A stretch of 64,000 bases of DNA from contig JBBSFE010000018.1 of NCBI GenBank assembly GCA_038239005.1, positions 1-64,000 on the forward strand, read 5' to 3'. Under the pieces are notes generated by a model. That model made no database searches. It saw only the letters and a list, made by a program, of their open reading frames with translations, and had not been told where the DNA came from. This document shows, piece after piece, positions 1-8,720 of this stretch (positions are counted from its first letter, which is position 1; the number at the start of each line of letters is the position of its first letter). The DNA is from DASXHD01 sp038239005 (GTDB taxonomy: Bacteria > Myxococcota_A > Polyangia > Polyangiales > Polyangiaceae). The position numbers and the translations under genes were made by a program.

Positions 1-178
<178 letters not shown>

Positions 179-182
<4 letters not shown>

Positions 183-1090
183 GTCTCGGACTTCTTCGTC
201 GACGGCGGAAACGCAGCCGACGGCGTGGCGGTCGATTCCGGAGGCGGCCTGTAGCCCGGGGGATGCGTCCCCTTCGCGGGCAGCGGAAGGCCAAGCTCCT
301 TCATTACTTTTTGCAAATCTTCCCACGCCTCCTGCTTCGATAGCTTCTGGATCGGGCTCTCGCGCAGCAAGTACGACGGATGGTACGTCGGCATGAGGAG
401 CGTCTTGCCGCGATAGAGCTTCCACTCACCGCGGAGGCGCGTGATGCCGAGCTTCGTGTCGAGCAGCGCTTGCGCCGAGGTGTTGCCCATCGCGACGATC
501 ACTTTCGGCGCGACGTTCGCGAGCTGCTCGTGCAAGTACGGAATGCACGTCTTGATTTCGTCTGGCGTCGGGCGGCGGTTGCCGGGTGGGCGACACTTGA
601 TGATGTTGCAGACGTAGACGTCTTTGTCCGCGGCGAGACCCATCGCGGAAATCATCTTGTCGAGAAGCTGGCCCGCCTTTCCGACGAACGGAACACCCGA
701 GGCGTCCTCGTCGGCGCCGGGCGCCTCACCGACAAAACAAAGCGACGCCTTCGGATTGCCGCGAAAGAAGACCGTCTTGATGCGCGTCTTCGAGAGCTCA
801 CATCGCGTGCATGACGCAACGGCGGCCTCGAGCACGGGAAGCGATCGCACAGTCGCGGGTGCGGACTCGGAAACCGGAATCGGAATCGTCGCTGGCGCGA
901 TGCTCACCGGCGGAATCGTCGCCGGAGGCGGAGTCGGTGGTGCGGCTTCGACGACGGGAGCCGGTGCGCTCACCGACGCTGGTGCACGCTTCGCACCGCG
1001 CGGGATGCCCGTCGCGCCGGTGTCCGTTTGAAGCTCGAGATAGGCGCGCAGCGACGACGCGATGCTCGCCAGCTCTTCGCGTTCGTTCAT
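179..1090 (-). CDS. Type 4 (Fe-S) uracil-DNA glycosylase
   Basis: Removes uracil from DNA to start base-excision repair in the cytoplasm. The 303-residue product has a variable Ala/Pro-rich N-terminal linker (about residues 25-85) and a catalytic domain from about 88 to 265. The four cysteines expected to hold the 4Fe-4S cluster are visible: Cys94 and Cys97 (CxxC), Cys166 (KCRPPGNR) and Cys182. Motif 1 is GEAPGADED (121-129) and motif 2 is HPSYLLR (237-243), both typical of family 4. The Pro-rich extension is longer than in the minimal thermophilic enzymes. It is the last gene of a same-strand run that begins at the esterase at 4417, 17 bases after the aldehyde dehydrogenase stop. Confidence 0.93.
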
Positions 1091-1107
1091 TTCCTCGGAA
1101 TCATACC

Positions 1108-2589
1108 TTACTTGCCGACGAGAAATCGCATCGCGAGATCGATCGTCTTGCCGTACGGCGGCCGCAAGAGCCCCGTGCCGTTCACGCGCGCCTGGTAGAA
1201 CACCGGCCGCTTCTTGGAGAACGTGTCGAAGCCTTCGCGCGCGTGATAGTGCCCGACGCCGCTCGGCCCGACGCCGCCGAAGGGCAAGTCGTTTTGGACG
1301 AAGTGCATGAGTGTCTCGTTGATCGACACGCCGCCCGACATCGTGTGGTTCACGACCGCCGCGGTGGCGTCATCGTCGTAGCCGAAGAAGTAGAGCGCGA
1401 GTGGGCGAGGGTGGTCGTTCACGTACGCGATGGCGTCGTCGAGCTTGTCGTACGGAAGAATCGGCAGGATCGGGCCAAAGATTTCTTCGTTCATGAGGAC
1501 GAGGTCCTTCGGCGGGTCGACGACGAGCGTCGGCGCAAGCTTGTGGTCAACGTCCGCGAGCTCTTCTTTGGCCGGGTTGATCTCGATGATCTTCGCTTCT
1601 TTTGCTTTCGCATCTTCGAGGTAGCCCTTCAGGCGCTTGAAGTGATGCGGGTTCACGATGCTCGTGTAGTCGGGGTTCGATTTGAGCGTGGGCAGCATCT
1701 TGGCGACGGCGGCTTTGCACTCGTCGACGAAGCGGTCCATTTGCGCGCGCGGGACGAGCACGTAGTCGGGTGCGATGCAGGTCTGCCCGGCGTTGAACAG
1801 TTTGCCGTACATGACGCGCGTCGCGGCGACGTCGAGCGGGAAATCTTCGTGGATGATCGTTGGAGATTTTCCGCCGAGCTCCAGTGTGACGGGGACGAGA
1901 TTCTCCGCCGCCGCGCGCATCACGATCTTGCCGACGCGCGTCGAGCCGGTGAAGAGCAAGTGATCGAACGCGAGCCCCGAGAACGCCGCGCCGAGATCTG
2001 CGCCGCCCGTGACGACGACGACTTCGTCATCTGCGAATGCTTCGCGCACGAGCTTGGCCATCGTTTCGCCCGTCTTCGGGGTGAGCTCGCTTGGTTTGAT
2101 CATGACGCGGTTGCCCGCGGCGAGCGCGGCCGCGAGGGGCGCGAGCGCGAGCTGCATTGGGTAGTTCCACGGAGCGATGATGCCAATGACACCGAGCGGC
2201 TGCGGAATCACCTCTGCGCGCGCGGGCGCGAAGAGCCAGCTCACCGGACGCGGCTCGACCTCCATCCACTCGTGGAGGTGCGCGCGGCAGTGTTTGATCT
2301 CCTGGATCGTCGTGAACACTTCGGCGACGAGCGTCTCGTGCTTGCTGCGGTTGCCGAAGTCTTCGCTGATGGCGCGCGCAAACTCGTCTTTGTGCGCGAG
2401 GAGACCCTTCAAGAGCTTGTCGAGGCGCTCGACGCGTTTCTCGTAGCTCGGGATGCCCGCCTTGCGATGCGCATCGCGCATGCGATCGAGGATCGCGCCG
2501 AGCTCGCTCGCTTCGGTGTCGTGGTGCCCCGCGGTCTTTGCGCCTTCCGTTTCTTCGATCGGATTCGCGTTCGCCATGCCGCGCAGCAT
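1108..2589 (-). CDS. NAD(P)-dependent aldehyde dehydrogenase
   Basis: Oxidises aldehydes to carboxylic acids. The 493-residue protein is full length for the ALDH superfamily. The general base Glu237 lies in LELGGKSP and the catalytic Cys271 in FNAGQTC; the nucleotide-binding region carries APWNYP (139-144) and FTGSTRVGK (213-221). The pattern, including the late EEIFGP and the PFGGVGPSGVGHYH block, resembles the class 3 / coniferyl-aldehyde dehydrogenase branch. The natural substrate cannot be deduced from context. The start may be Met1 or Met5 (MANANP). It lies 9 bases after the transglutaminase-like gene and is probably co-transcribed with it. Confidence 0.93.
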   Translation of the reverse strand: MLRGMANANPIEETEGAKTAGHHDTEASELGAILDRMRDAHRKAGIPSYEKRVERLDKLLKGLLAHKDEFARAISEDFGNRSKHETLVAEVFTTIQEIKHCRAHLHEWMEVEPRPVSWLFAPARAEVIPQPLGVIGIIAPWNYPMQLALAPLAAALAAGNRVMIKPSELTPKTGETMAKLVREAFADDEVVVVTGGADLGAAFSGLAFDHLLFTGSTRVGKIVMRAAAENLVPVTLELGGKSPTIIHEDFPLDVAATRVMYGKLFNAGQTCIAPDYVLVPRAQMDRFVDECKAAVAKMLPTLKSNPDYTSIVNPHHFKRLKGYLEDAKAKEAKIIEINPAKEELADVDHKLAPTLVVDPPKDLVLMNEEIFGPILPILPYDKLDDAIAYVNDHPRPLALYFFGYDDDATAAVVNHTMSGGVSINETLMHFVQNDLPFGGVGPSGVGHYHAREGFDTFSKKRPVFYQARVNGTGLLRPPYGKTIDLAMRFLVGK

Positions 2590-2598
2590 AGTCGCGCG

Positions 2599-3318
2599 TC
2601 AGTTGCGGGGCCCGATGTATTTTCCGTGCGAGGGGCCTGCGATCCCGCCTTCGAGGCGTGCCGAGTCGAAGTGCTCGAAATACGTACGAGTCTGCGCGCG
2701 CCACATGAGCTCGCGCAACGAGAGGATCATCGCGAATGGGTCGTCGCCTTTGTCGTACGCGAAGCGCTGGCCTGGCATGGAGTGCGTGCTCGGATCGTAT
2801 GCGTCATAGAGCCGCTCGGTCACGGGGTCGAGCAACCGCCATGCGCCGCGCACGAACACTTCCAAAAATACGTGCCCGCGAAATGGATGAGCGAGCCCCG
2901 CATTCAAGTCGGCGATCCACGCGACGTCCATCGATTTGACCCAAATCGTGGGAACGCCGAGCGCGCGAAGAAGCGTTCCAATCGCGACGGCGCGGTCCGC
3001 GCACCACATCCAATACCCGTCGGTGACGACGCGTTCGAACGGCCGCCACACATACGGATGCTCGATGTCGTTCTTCGTATGCGCATCGAACCACGCGAGC
3101 GCCGACGCAATCGGCTCATCACCGAGCGCTCGCGCCTCGATTGCAACGCGTTCGATTACCGCGCGATCACCAAGCGACGGCGAAAGCGCGACATGCCATT
3201 CGGGGTGCGCATGATCGATCTCGAACCGCGGCGTGGGCGTGACGAGCTCGGGCGCTTTCGACGGAAGGTTCGACTCGCCGCACGCGACGAACGCCATCGC
3301 GATGACCAAGCGTGTCAT
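2599..3318 (-). CDS. Transglutaminase-like lipoprotein
   Basis: A 239-residue protein with a very short hydrophobic N-terminus ending in a possible lipobox at Cys13 (AMAFVAC). A transglutaminase/protease-like core is suggested by the order Cys106 (WMWCADRA), His149 (FRGHVFLEVF) and Asp164 (WRLLDP), the spacing of a papain-like triad. The family cleaves or cross-links peptides; the substrate is unknown. The ATG at 3318 overlaps the TGA of the upstream yjbQ-like gene by 4 nt, which fixes the start; a longer upstream frame would overlap yjbQ extensively and has no support. An envelope location is inferred from the lipobox. Confidence 0.75.
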   Translation of the reverse strand: MTRLVIAMAFVACGESNLPSKAPELVTPTPRFEIDHAHPEWHVALSPSLGDRAVIERVAIEARALGDEPIASALAWFDAHTKNDIEHPYVWRPFERVVTDGYWMWCADRAVAIGTLLRALGVPTIWVKSMDVAWIADLNAGLAHPFRGHVFLEVFVRGAWRLLDPVTERLYDAYDPSTHSMPGQRFAYDKGDDPFAMILSLRELMWRAQTRTYFEHFDSARLEGGIAGPSHGKYIGPRN

Positions 3319-3731
3319 TCGCCGATGATGGTGACGATCACTTTCCGGTCGTGCCCGGCGGTGCGGTGCTCCCACAAATAAATCGCCTGCCACGTTCCGA
3401 GGGCGAGCTTGCCGCGTGCGATGGGCACGGTCTCGCTCGTCTTCGTGATCGATGCGCGAATGTGCGAGGGCATGTCGTCGGGGCCTTCGGCATCGTGCTC
3501 GTACTCGTCGCTCTCGGGCGCAACGCGCGCGATCCATTTTTCGAGATCGCGAAGCACGGCGGGGTCCGCGTTTTCTTGGGTGACGAGCGACGCGCTCGTG
3601 TGCGCCAAAAACACGCTGCAGATCCCCGCGGAAACGCCGCTCGCCGCGATCGCTTCGGCGACCTCGGGCGTGACGTCGTAGAGGCCGCGGCCTTTCGTGC
3701 GAACGTGGAGAGTCTTCGACGAGACCGTCAC
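3315..3731 (-). CDS. YjbQ / UPF0047 family protein
   Basis: A 138-residue single-domain protein matching the YjbQ (UPF0047) family over its whole length, with FLAHTSASLVTQENAD near the centre and the C-terminal WQAIYLWEHR block. Family members are reported to have a weak thiamine-phosphate synthase side activity; the physiological role is not settled. It sits between an esterase (4-nt ATGA overlap upstream) and a transglutaminase-like lipoprotein (4-nt overlap downstream), so translation of the three is probably coupled. Confidence 0.9.
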   Translation of the reverse strand: MTVSSKTLHVRTKGRGLYDVTPEVAEAIAASGVSAGICSVFLAHTSASLVTQENADPAVLRDLEKWIARVAPESDEYEHDAEGPDDMPSHIRASITKTSETVPIARGKLALGTWQAIYLWEHRTAGHDRKVIVTIIGE

Positions 3732-4417
3732 GCGTCAGCCCCTAGCGCGCCGCCGAGAAACGTACCGAGCGCGTCGAGCACGGGCATGGGGATCTCGTGC
3801 CCGCCGCGAAACGAAGCGAATGTCACGGCGGCGCCGGCGCCTGCGAGCTCGTCGCGAAGACGCTCGGCGAGCGCGTAAGGCAAAATGGGATCGCGCACGC
3901 CGTGGCTTTGGAAAATCGGCAACCCAGCGAGCACCTTCATGCGCGGCACCCACACTTCTTCGGCGACGAGCGTCCCGGAGAGAACGACGAGCGCATCCAC
4001 CTTTTGCTCCGTGCGAAGCGCGACATCGACCGCGAGCATGGAGCCTTGCGAAAACCCGCCGAGGACGAGCTTCGTCGGCGAGAGCTTCGTTCGAAGCTCG
4101 CTGAGAACGGCGTCCATCGCCGCGCGCGCTTCGGTGAGCCCGTCGGGTTCGCCGCGCGTGAGATCGCGGAGCTCGCCGCGTTCCATCGCGAGCTGGAGAC
4201 GCATCATGTCGATGTTCCACCACGCCCGCGAATCCATCCCCGGCATCATGGAGAGCGAAATGGGCGCCGCCGGAAACGCAAATCGCGTCCCCTTGGGCGC
4301 TCGAATCGCGCGCGCGAGCGAAACGAGATCGTCTCCGGGCGCTCCAAACCCATGCAAAAGCACGATGAGGGGACCGGGCCCCTCACCCACGACGACGACG
4401 TCGAGCTGAGATCGCAT
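3728..4417 (-). CDS. Carboxylesterase / phospholipase-like alpha/beta hydrolase
   Basis: A 229-residue serine hydrolase of the small carboxylesterase (LypA/EstB-like) family. The oxyanion region LHGFGAPGDD (21-30), nucleophile Ser124 in GFSQGS, Asp176 (VRDPILP) and His207 (RGGHEIP) are in the expected order and spacing. It probably hydrolyses short-chain esters or lysophospholipids. No signal peptide is visible, so it is likely cytoplasmic. The downstream gene overlaps it by 4 nt. Confidence 0.9.
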   Translation of the reverse strand: MRSQLDVVVVGEGPGPLIVLLHGFGAPGDDLVSLARAIRAPKGTRFAFPAAPISLSMMPGMDSRAWWNIDMMRLQLAMERGELRDLTRGEPDGLTEARAAMDAVLSELRTKLSPTKLVLGGFSQGSMLAVDVALRTEQKVDALVVLSGTLVAEEVWVPRMKVLAGLPIFQSHGVRDPILPYALAERLRDELAGAGAAVTFASFRGGHEIPMPVLDALGTFLGGALGADA

Positions 4418-4434
4418 CGGGACCGTCTGGGAGC

Positions 4435-4454
4435 TCGAGGCGGGACCGCCTCGA
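4435..4454 (-). terminator. GC-rich hairpin after a lipoprotein gene
   Basis: Perfect 8-bp inverted repeat TCGAGGCG / CGCCTCGA with a GGAC loop. It lies 6 bases beyond the stop of the lipoprotein gene at 4460 and before the esterase start at 4417. There is no T-run on either side, so it is not a canonical intrinsic terminator. It could pause polymerase, protect the 3' end, or be a Rho-assisted stop. Confidence 0.4.
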
Positions 4455-4459
4455 ACGGG

Positions 4460-5938
4460 TCAGTGCGGGATGATCGGGGGCTGCGTGTCGTTCTGGACGC
4501 ACGAAGCGAGATCGAAGAAGAGAAACTCGAGCGCGAGCTCGTTCGGAGCGTGGTCGCTCGTGTTCGGGTCAGCGGCGCAGTACGACGGGAACGCGCCGAT
4601 CGGGGCCTCTGCGAGGTGCACGTCGCTGAAGATCGCGCGACCGCATTGCGTCGCGGGGTTCGTGCCGACGGGCGTGTTGAAGCTGAAGTAGTACGCGTCG
4701 TAGGCGCTCGTGAGGTTGCCCGCGTAGAGCCAGGGCGAGGCCGTGCCCGCCGTGATGAGCGCGGGGTCGAGCTTGCCCATGTCGTTGCGGATGTCGGTGA
4801 GGCCAACGTAGCCGTACGTCTCGTTGCCCCAGGCCGGAGCAATCTTCGTGTTGTTGTTCTTGTACCAATCGGCAAAGTCTTTGCCCTTGGGGATGCTCGT
4901 GTCGATCGTCAAACACGAGTTGAAGCCGTTGGGGCATTTGCCGGTTGCGTACGCTTGGCCCGTGTTGCCTTCCCACGCGCCGACGGTGGGTAGCGGTGCC
5001 GCGCCCTGGCATGTCGGGTCGAAGCCGCCGCATTGCGCGAGGCTCGCGAAGAAGTTGTAATAGTAGTGCGTCGTGAACGCGCGACCGCCTGCGTTGAGAT
5101 ACGCGAGGAAGTTCTTGTAGCCGTTGGTGCCGCGCGTGAACGTGGAGCACTCGCATGCGTCGAAGACGATGTCGTACTTGAGCATCTCGCCAGCGGTGTT
5201 CCAGAGGTTGTCGGCGACGCCCGCGCCGCCGGGGAACGTTTGCCCGTCGTCGAACGTGCTCTTGTAGATGCGGACGCGCCCTTTGCCCGTCGGGCCGGTG
5301 AACTCGGTCGGGTCGATGCCGACGCGGCTGAGGAAGAAGCACTCGGCGCCGTCGCAGCCCGTGGTCATGGCCATGAGCGGGATGTTGTCGTCGGGTGAGG
5401 TCTCGTGTTGTTTCTTGGGGAGGCGAAGCGACTTGTCTGCCTGCTTGTTGTCGACGCACGCCGTGACGTTCGACACGGTGAGGTGGCGGCGCCACTTGCC
5501 GAGCTGAAGCACGAGCGGGATGTTCGTGCCGACGGGAGCGTTCGGAATCGAGAATGTTCCGTCCGCTGCGGTCGTGGCGCTCGCGATGGGGTTGCCAGAA
5601 GCGGGAGCCTGGCAGGCTGTGCACACGGGGCCGTCGGTAATTGGATCGAGCGGCGCGTTGTTGACGTACACGAACACGTTGTAGAGACCGTTGACGCCTG
5701 CGGGGTCGTAGACCTTGCCGCTGATAGCCGTCGTTGGGCATGTCTGCTGGCATTGGAGCCCGACGCAGCCAGCTTCGCCGACGCCCGTATCAAAACCAAA
5801 ACCGGGACCGCCCGTGTCGGTTGTGGCGTCACCACCGCCGTCGACGCTGTTGTCGTCGAAGCCGTTGTGATTGTTTCCGCCGCAAGCCATGAGCGTCGCA
5901 AAACAGATCGCCATGGCGATCGAAAGAAGAAGGCGCAT
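4460..5938 (-). CDS. Large lipoprotein with carboxypeptidase-regulatory-like domain
   Basis: The 492-residue protein begins with a lipoprotein signal (LMAC, Cys19) and an Asn/Asp/Gly-rich linker. Around residues 75-180 lies a beta-sandwich resembling the carboxypeptidase regulatory-like fold (ISGKVYDPAG, then TTAADGTFSIPNAPVG). The rest (about 200-490) is Cys-containing, matches no enzyme family I recognise, and contains aromatic-rich blocks such as AFTTHYYYNFF. The start at 5938 is preceded by a good GAGGAG ribosome site; a longer frame to 6055 would enter the divergent promoter region. Predicted on the cell surface or periplasmic face. Function unknown. Confidence 0.8.
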   Translation of the reverse strand: MRLLLSIAMAICFATLMACGGNNHNGFDDNSVDGGGDATTDTGGPGFGFDTGVGEAGCVGLQCQQTCPTTAISGKVYDPAGVNGLYNVFVYVNNAPLDPITDGPVCTACQAPASGNPIASATTAADGTFSIPNAPVGTNIPLVLQLGKWRRHLTVSNVTACVDNKQADKSLRLPKKQHETSPDDNIPLMAMTTGCDGAECFFLSRVGIDPTEFTGPTGKGRVRIYKSTFDDGQTFPGGAGVADNLWNTAGEMLKYDIVFDACECSTFTRGTNGYKNFLAYLNAGGRAFTTHYYYNFFASLAQCGGFDPTCQGAAPLPTVGAWEGNTGQAYATGKCPNGFNSCLTIDTSIPKGKDFADWYKNNNTKIAPAWGNETYGYVGLTDIRNDMGKLDPALITAGTASPWLYAGNLTSAYDAYYFSFNTPVGTNPATQCGRAIFSDVHLAEAPIGAFPSYCAADPNTSDHAPNELALEFLFFDLASCVQNDTQPPIIPH

Positions 5939-6076
5939 TTGATCGGCTCCTCGAAAAAAAACGTGTCCCAAGTACGGCAGTACTTCCCTGGCGGAATTGT
6001 ACAGGAAGAAGTTTGTTGCGCAACGAACGTTGTCTGATTTGACGTGGGCGGCCACAGCACGTTACCCCCATCACCC
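5939..6076. promoter_or_regulatory. Divergent promoter region with GTTGCGCAAC palindrome
   Basis: This 138-base gap separates the lipoprotein gene (-) from the disulfide operon (+) and must hold both promoters. It contains a perfect 10-bp palindrome GTTGCGCAAC at 6015-6024 whose flanks extend the symmetry to 7 of 8 pairs. An AGGAG-type ribosome site for the minus gene lies near 5945-5950. I cannot assign -35/-10 boxes with confidence. The palindrome is a candidate operator. Confidence 0.45.
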
Positions 6077-7309
6077 ATGCGCACGGGCATTCGATGGGCG
6101 GCGGCGTTGTGCCTCGTGGGCGCGGTGCTCGGAGCGGTTTTCGCCGCGTATTCGACGAGCGATTACGCTGCGCACCTCGATCGCCAGGTCCACGCGGTGC
6201 ATTGCTCCTTCATTCCGGGTGCCAGCGTCGACTCGGACGAGGCAAACCCGTGCAAGGCCGCGCTATTCAGCCCGTATTCGGCGATTTTGCGGCAAACCTA
6301 TTGGGGCGGTATCCCGATTTCCCTCGCCGCGCTCGGATGCTTTGCGTTTTTCGCGGCGCTTGGCCTCTATTTGCTCCTCGCTCCTGTCCGCGCCCCGCGG
6401 CGCGCGGTGCAATTGCTCGGCGTGAGCGGGTTTTTGCCGCTGTGCGCGTCGATCGTGATGTTCGGGATTTCGCTCACGCAATTGCATGCATTCTGCAAGG
6501 TGTGTGTCGGCATCTATGCGTCGTCGATCATCGTTGCGATCGCCGCGGTGCTCGCGTGGCTTGCGCTAGCGCGTGAAAAGAAGGAGAGCTCGATGCGGCC
6601 AGCTGGCAAATGGCTCGTGCTCGTCGGTGGCGTTGCGGCGCTTGGTGTTGCGTCGCTCGTGCCGGCGGTAGTCTATGCGGCGTCGATGCCGGACTACACG
6701 CCGTACCTCACGAGCTGCGGCGTGCTTGCGCAGTCGACCGAGGGCCACAACGCGCTCTTGAAAATTCCGACGACGCAACCGAAGCGGCAAGTCATCCTCT
6801 TCGAAGACCCGCTCTGTCCGACGTGCAAAGCGTTTCACGAGCGGCTCGTGTCGGAAGGCATTTTCGAAAAGCTCGACGTCACGCTCGCGCTCTTCCCGCT
6901 CGACAGCGAGTGCAACTGGATGCTCGACCGCAGCCTCCACGCCGGCGCATGCGTGCTCAGCAAAGCCGTACTTTGCGGCGGCAACCGAGCGCGCGCTGTT
7001 CTCGAGTGGGCCTACGACAACCAAGAAGATTTGCGCGCCGTCGGCAAACAAGGGCAAACGGGCTTGAAGGAGCGCGTCGGCAAGCAATTCGGCGCGGAGG
7101 TCTCGACTTGCATCGATGACAAGGCAACGAGCGTTCGCCTGAATCAACAGCTGCAATTCGCCGCAACGAACCGCATCCCCGTCTCGACACCGCAGATGTA
7201 CATGGTGAGCGGCGGCGACAAGACGAAGCTCATGCGCGTGTGTGATGAAGACACCGATTTGGGTCTCAAGTTTGCGATGGGCAAGCTCGCGCCGGAGGTG
7301 TTGCCGTGA
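6077..7309 (+). CDS. VKOR-thioredoxin fusion (disulfide bond formation)
   Basis: A 410-residue membrane protein. Residues 1-165 form a vitamin K epoxide reductase domain with four to five membrane segments, a loop cysteine pair (Cys43, Cys59) followed by FSPYS, and the redox CxxC at 140-143 (FCKVCVG). A further membrane segment (about 178-202) leads to a DsbA/thioredoxin-like domain with CPTC at 247-250. In VKOR fusions of this kind quinone oxidises the VKOR cysteines, which re-oxidise the attached thioredoxin domain, which in turn introduces disulfides into exported proteins. ATG 6077 gives a normal hydrophobic N-terminus; an in-frame start at 6044 is possible. First gene of a four-gene operon with overlapping junctions. 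Confidence 0.9.
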   Translation: MRTGIRWAAALCLVGAVLGAVFAAYSTSDYAAHLDRQVHAVHCSFIPGASVDSDEANPCKAALFSPYSAILRQTYWGGIPISLAALGCFAFFAALGLYLLLAPVRAPRRAVQLLGVSGFLPLCASIVMFGISLTQLHAFCKVCVGIYASSIIVAIAAVLAWLALAREKKESSMRPAGKWLVLVGGVAALGVASLVPAVVYAASMPDYTPYLTSCGVLAQSTEGHNALLKIPTTQPKRQVILFEDPLCPTCKAFHERLVSEGIFEKLDVTLALFPLDSECNWMLDRSLHAGACVLSKAVLCGGNRARAVLEWAYDNQEDLRAVGKQGQTGLKERVGKQFGAEVSTCIDDKATSVRLNQQLQFAATNRIPVSTPQMYMVSGGDKTKLMRVCDEDTDLGLKFAMGKLAPEVLP

Positions 7310-8097
7310 GCGAAGAGCCCAAGACAATCGGCCACGATCCGACGCTTCCCGTGAGCTCCGAGCCCGATGCGCCCGAGGACAAGGACGACAAGAAGCGAGG
7401 CCCGATGATCGTTGGCCTCGCGGTGTTCATCGCGCTGCTCGCGGTGTTTGCGATTTGGATTCGCACGAGCGTTCACGGTGCGGCCGAGCGCATCGCGCAT
7501 CCCGATGCGCCGGAGATTTCGAAGGTCGCCGTCGCCGACAACAGCGAAGTGGCTTACTGCACGCCCGCGTTCAAAGGCGTGCTCCAGCGCGTGCTCAACT
7601 CCTGCGGGCTCGTTGGCACCGAGAGCCGCCGCGGGTGCCAGCCCGCCGACGTGAAAACGTTCGCCTCGATCAGCGACGAAGACTTCAACGCGCTCTTCAC
7701 GCCGCTGAAAGATCGCGGCGCAGTGATTTTGTTCGACGAAGGCAAAGACGATCTCGACGAAGCCGCGAAGAAGCTCGTCGAAGAAAAGTGGCAAGAGCGC
7801 AAGGGCGCGCGCTATTTCTTCGTGGTCGCGCGCGCGAGCAAGACCGGCACGGCCGACGCGAACCGCGCGCTCTCGCATCGCCGCGCGAACAGCGTCATGC
7901 TCGACCTACAAAATATTTTGCCCCGCGACCCCGACCTCGACAAACAAGTGGGCCTCTTGTGGCTCGGCAACGAGTTCGCGCAGCTCGGGAAAAATTATTG
8001 CGACTGGCCGTCGTCACGCGACGAGAAAAAAGTGAAATGCAGCGAGGAGACAATCAACCGGAGCGCGTTCGTGTCATGGGTCGACTGCCGGCTCTAA
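7306..8097 (+). CDS. Membrane-anchored protein with OmpA-like C-terminus
   Basis: A 263-residue protein starting with GTG inside GTGA, overlapping the VKOR stop by 4 nt. A charged cytoplasmic N-terminus (1-31) precedes one membrane helix (33-52). The rest would be outside the membrane. Near residues 185-200 the NRALSHRRANSV segment resembles the OmpA/MotB peptidoglycan-binding signature (N..LS..RA..V), although the domain is not textbook. It has six cysteines beyond the helix, making it a plausible substrate of the upstream oxidase. Exact role unknown. Confidence 0.75.
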   Translation: MSEEPKTIGHDPTLPVSSEPDAPEDKDDKKRGPMIVGLAVFIALLAVFAIWIRTSVHGAAERIAHPDAPEISKVAVADNSEVAYCTPAFKGVLQRVLNSCGLVGTESRRGCQPADVKTFASISDEDFNALFTPLKDRGAVILFDEGKDDLDEAAKKLVEEKWQERKGARYFFVVARASKTGTADANRALSHRRANSVMLDLQNILPRDPDLDKQVGLLWLGNEFAQLGKNYCDWPSSRDEKKVKCSEETINRSAFVSWVDCRL

Positions 8098-8720
8098 CCA
8101 CGCTGCTGGTCGTTGTATCATGCAACGATCCTCCGAAAGCCACGGGCAGTGGGCGGAGCGAGCGGGTCGTCGCGAGCGCCAGCGCCACGCCCAGCGCGAC
8201 AGCCGCCCCGAGCGATCACGCAGCGGTTGCCCCGCGCGGGCCTCTTTGTGATCGCAGCGGCGAGTTGCGCACGCTTCCGAAATCGGGGGCGGCCTTCGTC
8301 GATTCCACGGGCGGCGTGACCGATCGCGCGATGCCCGCGTGGGACGGCAAGCGCGTTCGATGGGTCAGCTTTTTTGCGTCGTGGTGCGGGCCCTGCAAAG
8401 AAGAATTTCCGCGCATCAAATCATTCGCCCAAAAACTCGAGCAGAGCGGTGTCCCAGTCGATGTCATGTATCTCTCGATCGACGACGACTTGCGGCAGCT
8501 CACCGCGTTCTTGCAGCAGCAGCCCGACGCAGGCGTGAAGTCGGCGTACTGGCTCAAAGACGGCCCCCCACGCACGTCGTGGCTCGCGTCTCTGAAGATG
8601 AAGAGCGATCCGGCGCTTCCCGAGCACGCCATCTTCGACGGCAAGGGCAAGCTTCGCTGCTTCATATCGGGTGCCATCGAAGACCGCGACTACGACGCGC
8701 TCCTCGCGTCTCTGCGATGA
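8076..8720 (+). CDS. TlpA-like thioredoxin-fold lipoprotein
   Basis: The 214-residue protein has a short signal with lipobox Cys16 (VVVSC), a Ser/Ala/Thr-rich linker, and a thioredoxin fold with active site WCGPC (Cys104 and Cys107). It belongs to the TlpA/ResA-like group, which reduces or isomerises disulfides in the periplasm. The ATG at 8076 lies 22 bases inside the upstream gene, which is consistent with translational coupling. Paired with the VKOR oxidase two genes earlier, it suggests a complete envelope thiol-redox set. Confidence 0.87.
   Translation: MGRLPALTTLLVVVSCNDPPKATGSGRSERVVASASATPSATAAPSDHAAVAPRGPLCDRSGELRTLPKSGAAFVDSTGGVTDRAMPAWDGKRVRWVSFFASWCGPCKEEFPRIKSFAQKLEQSGVPVDVMYLSIDDDLRQLTAFLQQQPDAGVKSAYWLKDGPPRTSWLASLKMKSDPALPEHAIFDGKGKLRCFISGAIEDRDYDALLASLR

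Noticed and set aside
811..3381. An 856-codon open frame on the + strand opposite the aldehyde dehydrogenase and transglutaminase-like genes
   Set aside because: Antisense to recognised genes, Arg/His-rich with no domain; long antisense frames are expected in high-GC DNA.
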